A stretch of DNA of 64,000 nt, from NCBI RefSeq assembly GCF_000878195.1, contig NZ_JXST01000011.1:80032-144031 (forward strand). The letters are read 5' to 3'. This DNA is from Mycolicibacterium llatzerense (GTDB lineage: Bacteria; Actinomycetota; Actinomycetes; Mycobacteriales; Mycobacteriaceae). Made by a program: the position numbers and the translations under genes. The notes under the pieces are model-generated. The model made no database searches, was not told the origin of the DNA, and saw only the letters and a program-made list of their open reading frames with translations. Below are positions 49,978-58,367 of the stretch, one piece after another (the first letter of the stretch is position 1; each line of letters opens with the position of its first letter).

Positions 49978-51639
49978 ATGCATTGGGGACCGGCGGCGTG
50001 GCTGCAACTCATCACGATCGTCGCGATCCTGGCACTGCTGCACGTGCCGTTGGGCAACTACATCGCATCGGTCTATTCCAGCGAAAGGCATTGGCGCGCT
50101 GAGCGATTGATCTATCGAATAGTTGGAGTGCAGCCGGATCGCGAACAGCATTGGGTCTGGTACGCGGCATCAGTGGTCGCGTTCTCGGTGGTCAGCGTGG
50201 CCGCGCTGTTCAGTCTGCTGATGCTGCAGACCCAGCTGCCCGCACCTTGGGGCGCACCAGGAATGACGCCGTTGCTCGCGCTGAATACTGCCGTCAGCTT
50301 CGTCACCAACACCAGTTGGCAGAACTATGCAGGCGAGTCGACGCTCGGTCATTTCGGACTGACCGTCGGCCTGGGCGTGCAGGCCTTCGCCAGCTCCGCT
50401 GTCGGCATCGCCGTGGCCATCGCGCTGATGCGCGGCATCGTGCGTCGCCAGACATTCGAACTCGGCAACTTCTGGGTGGACCTGGTGCGCGGCATCATCC
50501 GGATCCTGATCCCGATGGCGCTGATCATTGCGGTTCTGCTCACCGCACTCGGTGTGATGGAGACCTTCGGTCCGGCACAGGCGATCGGCAGCCTGGCCGG
50601 CGGCTCGCAGACCTTGCCGTCCGCGCCGGTTGCGTCGTGGGAGTCCATCAAACTGATGTCCGGCGACGGCGGTGGTGCCTTCAACGCCAACAGCGCGCAC
50701 CCGTTCGAGAACCCGACACCGCTGACCAACGTCATCGAGATCGTGACCATGGCCGTCATCCCGGTATCGCTGGTCCGCACCTACGGTGTCATGGTCGGCG
50801 ACCGGCGTCAGGGCTGGGCCTTGCTGGCCGTAGTTGTCACGCTGTTCGGATTGGGCACCGCAGCCGTCGGGATGTCGGAAGCGATGCCGCACGGCACCGT
50901 CGCCAGTGCGGTCGGTACTGCGCTGGAAGGCAAGGAGATTCGCTTCGGAATGCCCGGTAGTGCGCAGTTCGGCCAGGTGGCCACCGCTACCGCGGACGGC
51001 GCGGCCAACTCGTCGTACGACAGTTTCACCAGCGTTGGTGGCGGCGTGCTGATGGCCAACATGATGCTGGGCGAGATCAGCCCTGGCGGCACGGGCAGTG
51101 GGCTGTACGGTTTGGTCGTCATCGCGCTGCTCGCCGTGTTCCTCGGCGGTCTGATGATCGGCCGCACGCCGGAGTATCTGGGCAAGCGGGTCAGCGCCCG
51201 GGAGATGAAGTTGGTCAGCCTGGCAGTGCTCACCCCGCCGGTGACGGTACTGACCGGTGTCGCGATCTCGATGGCGCTGCCGGCCGGCGCCAACGCCACG
51301 ACCAATGCCGGCCCACACGGGCTGTCCGAAGTGCTGTATGCGTTCACCAGTTGTGTCGCGGGTAACGGCAGCGCGTTTGGCGGATTCAGCGGAAATACAA
51401 CAGGATTCAACATCGGTCTGGCAGCGGCAATGATCATCGGTCGGTTCGTGCCGATGATGCTGGTGCTCGCCCTGGCCGCCAGCTTCGCCAGGCAGAGTTC
51501 CGGGGCAGTCACCGACGGCACTCTGCGCACTCATCAACCATCGTTCGTGGGACTGATGATCGGCGCAGCCCTGATCGTGGTCGGACTGGAGTACCTCCCG
51601 GCACTCGCGTTGGGCCCCATCGTCGAACGGCTGTCGTAG
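49978..51639 (+). CDS. kdpA: KdpA, potassium-translocating subunit, without KdpB/KdpC
   Basis: A 553-residue protein with about ten helices and all four K+ selectivity loops: NTSWQNYAGES, GDGGGAFNANSAHPFENP, SVGGGVLMANMMLGE and GNGSAFGGFSG. Size and motifs are those of a complete KdpA. ATG 49978 has AGGAGG seven bases upstream. In all normal kdp operons kdpB and kdpC follow, often with kdpF before kdpA; here the next gene (51534-52379) is on the other strand and overlaps the kdpA end by 106 bp, and no kdpF is visible upstream. Without KdpB there is no ATPase, so on its own this protein can at most act as a passive K+ path or be inactive. Confidence 0.93.
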   Translation: MHWGPAAWLQLITIVAILALLHVPLGNYIASVYSSERHWRAERLIYRIVGVQPDREQHWVWYAASVVAFSVVSVAALFSLLMLQTQLPAPWGAPGMTPLLALNTAVSFVTNTSWQNYAGESTLGHFGLTVGLGVQAFASSAVGIAVAIALMRGIVRRQTFELGNFWVDLVRGIIRILIPMALIIAVLLTALGVMETFGPAQAIGSLAGGSQTLPSAPVASWESIKLMSGDGGGAFNANSAHPFENPTPLTNVIEIVTMAVIPVSLVRTYGVMVGDRRQGWALLAVVVTLFGLGTAAVGMSEAMPHGTVASAVGTALEGKEIRFGMPGSAQFGQVATATADGAANSSYDSFTSVGGGVLMANMMLGEISPGGTGSGLYGLVVIALLAVFLGGLMIGRTPEYLGKRVSAREMKLVSLAVLTPPVTVLTGVAISMALPAGANATTNAGPHGLSEVLYAFTSCVAGNGSAFGGFSGNTTGFNIGLAAAMIIGRFVPMMLVLALAASFARQSSGAVTDGTLRTHQPSFVGLMIGAALIVVGLEYLPALALGPIVERLS

Positions 51640-52379
51640 CAGGCTGTCGGTGCGCTGCGGTCGGGCGTTGCAGCTGATTCGATCCTCCGCGCCAACGCCA
51701 CGAATGGCGCGCGCTGAACCGCGTCACTGGTGCCCGGTGCCTCCGGATGCCACTGCACCGCAAGCACCCAACCGTCGACGGCCTCGAACGACTCGATCAG
51801 GCCGTCGGCCGCGTAGCCCGTCGCCACCAGCCCGGCGCCCAGCGATGCGATGCCCTGGTGGTGCGCCGACGCCACGACGATCCGGCCAGAGTCATGTGCG
51901 GCGTGGACTCGGCTATCTGCTGTCAGGGCAACCGAGTGCCAACCGAACAGCTCGCCGGCCGTCACGCTCCGGTGCGGGACTTCGCTTGGTACCAGGTCGA
52001 TCTGGAGATCGCCACCCCGAAGTACGTTCAGTACCTGCGCTCCACGACAGATGCCGAGCACCGGCAAGCCGGCGTCCTGTGCCCGCGCCGCCAAGGTGAA
52101 GTCGAGTTCGTCCTGCTCGTCGTTGACGTCGTACACCGCATCGGTAGTGGCCTGTCCGTACCGTTGCGGGTTGATATCGCCGCCACCGGGCAGCACGAGT
52201 CCACTGACGCCGGACAGTGCGACGAACGGGTCGTCGACCACCAGCGGGGTAAGTCCGGCATCGGCGACCAGATCGACAATCCGGTCGAAGAGCTCATTCG
52301 CCGCGACGACTCGTGGGTCGTCTCCCAGTGAGAACCGGCGCGGCACGACAACAACGGGCGAGGCCACTCCTGTCGCCAC
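51534..52379 (-). CDS. Class-I glutamine amidotransferase-like hydrolase (PuuD-like)
   Basis: About 281 residues from GTG 52379, four bases after the preceding gene. The nucleophile elbow is GICRGAQVLNV (Cys111), and His211/Glu213 in VQWHPE complete the triad; LVLPGGGDINPQRYG is the oxyanion strand. The overall layout matches gamma-glutamyl-gamma-aminobutyrate hydrolase, which cuts gamma-glutamyl amides. The last 35 residues (about 247-281) come from the antisense of the kdpA 3' end and have no family sense, so the native stop seems to be lost and the frame runs into kdpA. With the ligase at 54635 it probably removes the glutamyl tag at the end of the pathway. Confidence 0.85.
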   Translation of the reverse strand: MATGVASPVVVVPRRFSLGDDPRVVAANELFDRIVDLVADAGLTPLVVDDPFVALSGVSGLVLPGGGDINPQRYGQATTDAVYDVNDEQDELDFTLAARAQDAGLPVLGICRGAQVLNVLRGGDLQIDLVPSEVPHRSVTAGELFGWHSVALTADSRVHAAHDSGRIVVASAHHQGIASLGAGLVATGYAADGLIESFEAVDGWVLAVQWHPEAPGTSDAVQRAPFVALARRIESAATPDRSAPTACYDSRSTMGPNASAGRYSSPTTIRAAPIISPTNDG

Positions 52380-52383
52380 GGGT

Positions 52384-53583
52384 TCAGAAGTATCCGGAGT
52401 TGGGCGGAAGCGCGCCGTTGACAACGAAATCTCCAGTCGCCCAGGACTTGTACGCGAGCGGGTTGTGGCTTGCGATGGTTCGCGCATTGCGCCAGTGCCG
52501 GTCCAGGTTCAGTGTTCGCGCGGTGGCCGACGCACCGCCGGTGTCGAACAGCCGCTGCGCGGCGTCGAGGGTGAGTCGTTCCGCGACGAGTTGGGCCTTC
52601 GCCACCTCGATCGCGGCCTCACCGATGGCGCGCTGATCGTCGATCTGGCCGGCGTCCACCACGCGATCCAGTGCCTCCGCGGCGTGGAGGGTGACCGCCG
52701 TGGCCGCCGACGTCCAGGCCGCGATCTCCCCAACTGCCTGCAGGATGAACGGATCCTGCGTCGCTGTGGGGCTGAGCGCGTGTGCCGCAGGGCGCGCCTT
52801 GTTCTGGACGAACCAGATGGCATCGCGTAGGACGCCGTTGGCAATTCCCACTGCCACCGCAGTCAGGTACAGCTGCAGGAAAGTCTGGCTGTGGGCGAGC
52901 CGGTGGTCCTCAGGGACCAGCGAGACCTCATCGTCGTAGACCGGCACGGCATCGAATGTTGTTGCACCGCTGGCGGTCAGTCGCTGTCCGAAGCCGTCCC
53001 AGTCGTCGTACAGCGTCACGCCTTGCCGGTCGACGGGAATGATCGCGTGCACTTCGCGACCGTCTTCCCGTTCGGCGGAGACCGCGATCAGATCCGCGTA
53101 CAGGGTTCCGGTCGAGTAGAACTTCTTGCCGTCCAACCGATATCGACCGTCACCGGTGGAACGCAATGTGGTGCCGACTGCCGCCGGGGACGCGCCCACC
53201 GCTTCGGTGATCGCGTTGCCGACGATCTTTCCGCTGAGGACTTCAGGAAACCACTGGGCACGCAGACCTTCATCGCCCCGGTTGCCCAGGAGCCGTTCCA
53301 CGAATCCGAAATGGGCACGGAGCGCTTGGGCGACGTTGGAGCTGGCCTGCGCAATGTCGATCACCGTCTCGACGACGTCGACGATGGAACCGCCTGGGCC
53401 ACCGTACTCCGGTGGGATCCGCAGTGCCAGTATGCCGGTGTCGGCGATCGCCCGAGTCGACTCGTGGTGCAGGGTGCGGTTCAGTTCATGGTGGGCGTCG
53501 TCGTCGCCGAGCGTTTTGACGACGGACGCCAATAGCGCCCGCCGGTCAGCGACGGAGCCTGCGGCCAACGCCGTAACGGTCAT
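52384..53583 (-). CDS. Acyl-CoA dehydrogenase-fold flavin monooxygenase (DszC/SfnB-like)
   Basis: A 399-residue acyl-CoA-dehydrogenase-fold flavoprotein. The ending DTGGASATARTLNLDRHWRN with ARTIASHNPLAYK is the hallmark of the DszC/SfnB branch, which uses reduced flavin to oxygenate sulfur or nitrogen compounds instead of dehydrogenating CoA esters. The flavin-binding part GNAITEAVGASPAAVGTTLR and the GLEYVKHFH-type Tyr region are where they are expected. It has no CoA-dehydrogenase Glu at the usual place. It lies between the LLM oxygenase (17 bp) and the hydrolase (4 bp) in a tightly packed operon and may oxygenate the gamma-glutamyl intermediate. Confidence 0.85.
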   Translation of the reverse strand: MTVTALAAGSVADRRALLASVVKTLGDDDAHHELNRTLHHESTRAIADTGILALRIPPEYGGPGGSIVDVVETVIDIAQASSNVAQALRAHFGFVERLLGNRGDEGLRAQWFPEVLSGKIVGNAITEAVGASPAAVGTTLRSTGDGRYRLDGKKFYSTGTLYADLIAVSAEREDGREVHAIIPVDRQGVTLYDDWDGFGQRLTASGATTFDAVPVYDDEVSLVPEDHRLAHSQTFLQLYLTAVAVGIANGVLRDAIWFVQNKARPAAHALSPTATQDPFILQAVGEIAAWTSAATAVTLHAAEALDRVVDAGQIDDQRAIGEAAIEVAKAQLVAERLTLDAAQRLFDTGGASATARTLNLDRHWRNARTIASHNPLAYKSWATGDFVVNGALPPNSGYF

Positions 53584-53600
53584 GGGGTTTCCTTCTCAGC

Positions 53601-54638
53601 TCATCGAAACAGGGGCAGGATGTGGGTCGCGAAACGTTCCATCTCGGTTTCCAGAGGCTGGAACTGCAGCATGAACAGGTCGATACCGAGATTGGCGAAG
53701 ATCGTGATCCGTTCGGCTACTTGCTCATAACTGCCGATGAGACCGGCCAAGGTGCCGCCGTTGGTGCCCACCCGCGCGACACCCTCATGCACCTTGAACA
53801 TCGCGGTGGCGGGATCGGCTCCCGCGGTGCGGTCCCGTTGCCCCTCTCCGCCGACGAGACTTTGCAAGTACCGGAACTCGTGCTCCGCCTCCTCCGCCGA
53901 CTCTCGGGCGATCACAAATGCAGACAAGCCAAACTGCAAGGGCTCCGGCTTGTTCCGTTCACGACGCCGCATGTCATCGATGAGGTCTGCGGCGTCCTGT
54001 GGCGGGCGTCCGTTCAGGAAGAAGACGTCGGCCTGCGCTGCCGCCAAGGCGCGCGCCGCTTCGGATTCGCCGCCGAGGTACACCCGGGGTGTGCGTTCGA
54101 GCGCCGGCCGCAACTGAGCACCCGCCGCCACGGCCCCATCCAGTCCCGACTCGATGGCATCGCCACGCCACAGCCGGCCCACGACGTCGAGCCATTCACG
54201 GGAGTATTCGTAGCGGTCGCCGTGGGTGACGTCCCCGAGGCCGATCGCCTCCAACTCGGGGAGGAACCAACCGCTGACGAGGTTGATGGCCAATCGGTCG
54301 GCGGCGATCTGTTCAATGTTGGCAACGGTTTTCGCGAAGACCAGCGGATTGAACAGCAACGGCTTGATCGCGCCGATCAATTCGACACGGCTGGTGGCCT
54401 CGGCAAGCCCGGCCAGCGTCGACCAGGTTTCCAGCACATCGTGTTCAGCGCCACCAGGATGGAGCACGTGTTGGGCCACCAACGTTGAATCGAAGCCCAG
54501 CTCCTCGGCCCTGACGATGAGATCGCGCGTCCGCTGGTAGCTGGCGTCGGGGATCTCGGTGGGATGCGTTCTGGCGCCCCAAGTTCCGTAAACGGGCGCC
54601 CACACCCCGAACCGGGGCGCGGTCAGTGTGGCAGTCAT
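53601..54638 (-). CDS. LLM-class flavin-dependent monooxygenase (SfnG/SsuD-like)
   Basis: A 345-residue luciferase-like monooxygenase. RFGVWAPVYGTWGARTHPTE is the N-terminal strand and flavin loop; LGFDSTLVAQHVLHPGGAEH, AINLVSGWFLPELEAIGLGD and GDRYEYSREWLDVVGRLWRG are shared with SfnG (dimethylsulfone monooxygenase) and SsuD. It needs FMNH2 from a reductase not found in the window. ATG 54638 overlaps the ligase stop (ATGA). With the DszC/SfnB-like protein two flavin oxygenases act in one pathway. The compound oxidised is unknown; the sfn resemblance is a second hint of a sulfur-containing substrate. Confidence 0.85.
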   Translation of the reverse strand: MTATLTAPRFGVWAPVYGTWGARTHPTEIPDASYQRTRDLIVRAEELGFDSTLVAQHVLHPGGAEHDVLETWSTLAGLAEATSRVELIGAIKPLLFNPLVFAKTVANIEQIAADRLAINLVSGWFLPELEAIGLGDVTHGDRYEYSREWLDVVGRLWRGDAIESGLDGAVAAGAQLRPALERTPRVYLGGESEAARALAAAQADVFFLNGRPPQDAADLIDDMRRRERNKPEPLQFGLSAFVIARESAEEAEHEFRYLQSLVGGEGQRDRTAGADPATAMFKVHEGVARVGTNGGTLAGLIGSYEQVAERITIFANLGIDLFMLQFQPLETEMERFATHILPLFR

Positions 54639-55972
54639 GAATTCTCCAGGTAGCGCCGGAACTCCCAGTCAGTGACCGCACTGGAATACTCATCCCACTC
54701 GCTCTGTGCGATCTCGGCGAAGTCGTGCACGGAGTCCCCGCCCAAGATGTCCACGATGGCGTCATCGCTACGCGCCAGCGCGATGGCGACGCCAAGCGAT
54801 TCAGGTAGCCGCACCCCCACGTCGTAGAGGTTGCCGGTCAGTGGTTCGGGCGGATTGCGTCTGGCCTCCAGGCCCGCCACGACAGCAGCCAAAGCGGATG
54901 CGATGAGCCAGTACGGGTTTGCGTCGGACGCGCCCGTGCGCAGCTCGATTCGGGTGGCCTGCGGCGTCGACTCCAGAAGGGACCGAACCGCGGACGTGCG
55001 GTTGTCCCGACTCCAGGTCAGGGTTGCCGGGGCGAACGATCCGGGAACGTACCTGCGGTACGCGTTGACCGAGTGGGCCCCGAACAGCGTGATCGACGGC
55101 AGGTGTTCGAGCAGGCCACCGATGGCATGGAGGCTGACCTGGCTCTCGGTACCGTCGGCGCCGGCGAGGACCGGCTCGCCGTCTCGCCACAACGAGATGT
55201 GCAGGTGCGCAGAGCTTCCAGAGTGCTCGGAGAACGGTTTGGGCATGAACGTCGCCAGCTTGCCGTTGCGCCGGGCGATCTCCTTGACCGCGTACTTGAG
55301 CCGAGCACTGTTGTCGGCGGCATCGAGTGCGTCGCTGTAGACCAGGTTTGCTTCGACCTGTCCGGGACCGTATTCGGTGAGCAGGCCCTCCAAGGAGGTG
55401 AACGAGCGCAACACCGAATAGAGCTCGCTCAGTAAGGGTTCGAGAGTGTTGGCGTTCTGCAGCGAGTAGGCATGGACGTCGTTCTGGAAGATCGATCCGT
55501 CGGGGTTGAGCAGGTAGAACTCGAATTCGGCGCCGACCTTGGCCGTGTATCCGAGCGCCTCGAGACGCTCGATGACGCGCCGCAAGACACCGCGGGGATC
55601 GAGCGGTGACGGCGTCCGGTCGTGGCTGACGATGTCGGAGATGACGTGTCCCACGCCCGGCCGCCACGGCAACTCCCGGAAGGTGCTCAGGTCGGGAACC
55701 GCGAAAGCGTCGGGGTAGCCGGTGTTCCAGTTGGTCGACCGGAGGCTTTCGATGACTCGCGCGTTGGAGTTCCACGCGAGCGCGCCATCGCAGAAGCCGA
55801 ACCCGGATGTTTCGGCGCGACTGCGGAACTGGTCGGCGGGCACCCGCTTGCCCAGCGCGTGGCCGAACTGATCACTCCACGCCACCTCGACCTCGGTGAT
55901 GACTCCGGAGTCGAGCAGATCGACAACGCTCCTGTGCCGCTGGTCCGTTGCGGCTTCGGTGGTCACAGACAT
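54635..55972 (-). CDS. Glutamine synthetase-like gamma-glutamyl-amine ligase
   Basis: A 445-residue member of the glutamine synthetase superfamily. Metal and substrate residues are in AKVGAEFEFYLL, EYGPGQVEANLVYSDA, HSGSSAHLHISLW and RIELRTGASDANPYW; NRTSAVR is the Arg-containing loop. It is about 25 residues shorter than GlnA and has changes in the ammonium pocket region, as in PuuA, GlnA3 and GlnA4, which ligate polyamines or ethanolamine to the gamma-carboxylate of glutamate. With a class-I amidotransferase hydrolase four genes away this makes gamma-glutamylation the probable first step. It lies one base after the permease. Confidence 0.88.
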   Translation of the reverse strand: MSVTTEAATDQRHRSVVDLLDSGVITEVEVAWSDQFGHALGKRVPADQFRSRAETSGFGFCDGALAWNSNARVIESLRSTNWNTGYPDAFAVPDLSTFRELPWRPGVGHVISDIVSHDRTPSPLDPRGVLRRVIERLEALGYTAKVGAEFEFYLLNPDGSIFQNDVHAYSLQNANTLEPLLSELYSVLRSFTSLEGLLTEYGPGQVEANLVYSDALDAADNSARLKYAVKEIARRNGKLATFMPKPFSEHSGSSAHLHISLWRDGEPVLAGADGTESQVSLHAIGGLLEHLPSITLFGAHSVNAYRRYVPGSFAPATLTWSRDNRTSAVRSLLESTPQATRIELRTGASDANPYWLIASALAAVVAGLEARRNPPEPLTGNLYDVGVRLPESLGVAIALARSDDAIVDILGGDSVHDFAEIAQSEWDEYSSAVTDWEFRRYLENS

Positions 55973-55973
55973 C

Positions 55974-57425
55974 TCAGCCCTCCTCTCCGGCCGGCGTCAG
56001 CGACTCAGTTCGGGCGCGGCGGTAGCCCAGCACGGCACCGCCCACGAAACCCACTACGAGAACCAGGATTACGGCCAACGCCAGACCCGACGAGCCGCCG
56101 ACCAGGTCCTTGAGATTCACCAGGATCAGTCCCAGGAACGCCACCAGGCCGACCAAGCCGAGGGCCGGGGCAACCCGGACACGCCACACCGAATGATGCC
56201 GTCGGTCCTTCGCGAAGAATGTCAGGACCGCCGCACTGGTGAGGACCATCAAAACCAGCACACCGACCGTGGTGATCCCGGACAGCCAGGTGTAGAACTC
56301 CGTGCTCGGGTCCAGCTGAGTCACCGTCGCGACGCCGATGACCGCGAGGATCAGTGCGGACAGAGCCAGCGATGCGACGTGCGGCGAGCCGTGGCGGGTG
56401 TGCGGCCGACCGAAGGCAGCGGGCAGCACGCCACGTCCAGACAACGCGAAGAGGTAGCGGGATACCACGTTGTGGAAGGACAAGATGCAAGCGAAGAGGC
56501 TGGTGACGAACAAGACTTGAATGACGTCGGCTCCCACCACACCCAGGTAGCGCTGTGCGGTGTCCACGAGCATGGTGCCACCCGAATTCGTCGCGCGCTC
56601 AACGGCTTCGTGATCACCCCACGCCGAGATCAGTGCCCAGCTCGACACCGTGTAGAAGATGCCGATCACGGCCAGCGCGAGGTAGGTCGCATAGGGAATG
56701 GTGCGGTCCGGATCGCGAGCCTCATCCCGGAAGATGGCTGTCGCCTCGAATCCGAGGAACGAGATGATCGCGAAGAGCAGCCCAATTCCTGGTGCCCCCG
56801 AGGCGATCTGCGCCGGGTTGAGCAATCCCGTTGACAGTCCATGGTCGCCACCGCGGCCGATGATGACCGCGTCGAGGACAACGACGATGGCGATCTCGGC
56901 GACGAGCAGAACCGCGAGCACTCGACTGGAGAGCTCGATGTTGCGATAGCCGAGGTAGGTGATCACCGCCAGCCCTGCCAACGCCCACACCGGCCACGGC
57001 AACTGCGGCACACCGACCAAGCTCAACAATCCACCGAGCTGCGGCCCCAACAAGCCGTAGACCGCAGCCTCCATCGAGGCGTACGTGAGGATCGCCACGA
57101 AGGCGGCGCCGATGGCAGCAGTAACCCCAAAGCCCTGCTGCACATACGAAAAGAACGCGCCGGCCTCGCGGACGAAAGGCGTCATCGCGGTGAAGCCGAT
57201 GGCGAACAGCAGCAGCACGACGGTGGCAATGACGAAGGTGGCCGGGAACCCCGGTCCGTTGCCGGTGGCGATGCCCAACGGCACCGGTCCCCCGATGACG
57301 CCCAGCGGTGCCGCCGCGGCCAGCACCATGAAGACGATGGCCGGAATGCCCAAATTCCCGCGTAGGCGCTGAGCGACGGCAGGAGGCCCACCGCCGGTAC
57401 GCACCGCAGTATCTTCGACCGACAT
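55974..57425 (-). CDS. APC-family amino acid/amine permease
   Basis: A 483-residue, 12-helix permease from ATG 57425; longer in-frame starts reach the divergent promoter. GNLGIPAIVFMVLAAAAPLG opens the first helix; LLFAIISFLGFEATAIFRDE with ARDPDRTIPYA is the APC substrate loop. It is the first gene of the five-gene operon and presumably brings in the amine for the gamma-glutamyl ligase. The C-terminal tail after the last helix, YRRARTESLTPAGEEG, is cytoplasmic. Confidence 0.9.
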   Translation of the reverse strand: MSVEDTAVRTGGGPPAVAQRLRGNLGIPAIVFMVLAAAAPLGVIGGPVPLGIATGNGPGFPATFVIATVVLLLFAIGFTAMTPFVREAGAFFSYVQQGFGVTAAIGAAFVAILTYASMEAAVYGLLGPQLGGLLSLVGVPQLPWPVWALAGLAVITYLGYRNIELSSRVLAVLLVAEIAIVVVLDAVIIGRGGDHGLSTGLLNPAQIASGAPGIGLLFAIISFLGFEATAIFRDEARDPDRTIPYATYLALAVIGIFYTVSSWALISAWGDHEAVERATNSGGTMLVDTAQRYLGVVGADVIQVLFVTSLFACILSFHNVVSRYLFALSGRGVLPAAFGRPHTRHGSPHVASLALSALILAVIGVATVTQLDPSTEFYTWLSGITTVGVLVLMVLTSAAVLTFFAKDRRHHSVWRVRVAPALGLVGLVAFLGLILVNLKDLVGGSSGLALAVILVLVVGFVGGAVLGYRRARTESLTPAGEEG

Positions 57426-57440
57426 GGCCGGACCCCTCAC

Positions 57441-57466
57441 TATTCGGCGAATATTGTTGTATGCAA
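57441..57466. promoter_or_regulatory. Operator-like sites upstream of the gamma-glutamyl operon
   Basis: TATTCGGCGAATA (57441-57453) is a 13-bp symmetric site 16 bp before the permease ATG. TTGTATGCAA (57457-57466) differs by one base from the TTGTATACAA class of GntR/FadR operators. No GntR gene lies next to it. Together they are the best operator candidates in the 192-bp divergent region. Confidence 0.4.
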
Positions 57467-57617
57467 AAGCTATTGGCCACACCCGTCCCGCTCCAGCCGG
57501 CGGGACACCGGCGCTGACAATGCGTCACATGCGGTAACACTCGGCACGTCAGATTCGGGAGCGGGTCGGTAGTCTTCGTGACACAGCGCCGTGTGCGCAT
57601 AGCCAAAGGGGTTGTCC

Positions 57618-58364
57618 GTGGGGACCATTCGATCGATACATCGCGCGGGCCGCGTCCTACGCGTGGGCGCGACCCCGGTGCCGCACGCCGAAATCCTCGA
57701 GCACGTCCGCCCCGCCCTGGCGCTCGCCGGAATCGACCTCCACATCGAAGTGTTCGATACCTTCGACGAACCGAACCAGCACCTGGTCGCCGGCGCGGTC
57801 GACGCCAACTTCTTTCAGTACCTGCCATTCCTCGACGAGTTCAATGCCTCGGCGGCCCAGCGGCTGGTCGCTGTCGCACCGGTACACATCGAACCGTTCG
57901 CGCTCTATTCAGAATCGATTGCCGCCGTTGGCGAGGTACCGCAGTACGCGCAGGTCGCGCTGCCCGGCGATCCCGCGAACGTGGGGCGGGCCTTGCGCAT
58001 CCTTCATGACCTGGGGCTGGTGACTCTGCGTGATGACGAGCTGTCCACCCCCGGCGTCGACTCGATCGTCGAGAACCCAAAGCAGTTGCTGTTCAAGGAA
58101 ATCGCCAGTGCTCATCTGGCCGATGTCCTCGCGGACTTCGATCTGGTTTTCCTCTTCGGCAACTACGCCATGGACCGCCAGATCGACCTGCAGTCAGCTC
58201 TCTACTGCGATCGCGCGAATCGCGGCTATGCCGAATACCTGGTCGCGCGACCGGACAACCACGAGAGCGAACCAATCAGAATGTTGGCCCAAGCCTTGCA
58301 ATCAGATTCCGTACGCTCGTTCATCGCCCGGTCGTACGGAGACCTCGTCGTGCCTGCGTTCTGA
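57618..58364 (+). CDS. MetQ/NlpA-like binding protein without signal peptide
   Basis: About 248 residues from GTG 57618; AAAGGGG is six bases upstream, and an in-frame TAG at 57600-57602 rules out a longer start. The sequence is the NlpA/MetQ fold: VLRVGATPVPHAEILEHVRP, LHIEVFDTFDEPNQHLVAGA, VDANFFQYLPFLDEFN, and VFLFGNYAMDRQIDL. Normal MetQ has a lipoprotein signal and a Cys; here the mature domain begins at residue 15 and there is no signal or lipobox, so it stays in the cytoplasm. Start choice and stop at 57600 make this firm. It is divergent from the permease gene and could sense or carry a small amino acid in the cell. Function unknown. Confidence 0.8.
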   Translation: MGTIRSIHRAGRVLRVGATPVPHAEILEHVRPALALAGIDLHIEVFDTFDEPNQHLVAGAVDANFFQYLPFLDEFNASAAQRLVAVAPVHIEPFALYSESIAAVGEVPQYAQVALPGDPANVGRALRILHDLGLVTLRDDELSTPGVDSIVENPKQLLFKEIASAHLADVLADFDLVFLFGNYAMDRQIDLQSALYCDRANRGYAEYLVARPDNHESEPIRMLAQALQSDSVRSFIARSYGDLVVPAF

Positions 58365-58367
58365 CGA

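Noticed and set aside
53601..54638. Second ssuD, i.e. a sulfonate operon in the 51-57 kb cluster
   Set aside because: The LLM protein lacks the SsuD-type N-terminal FWFLPT segment and there is no SsuA/B/C; its neighbours are a gamma-glutamyl ligase and hydrolase. A sulfur link remains possible but it is not ssuD.
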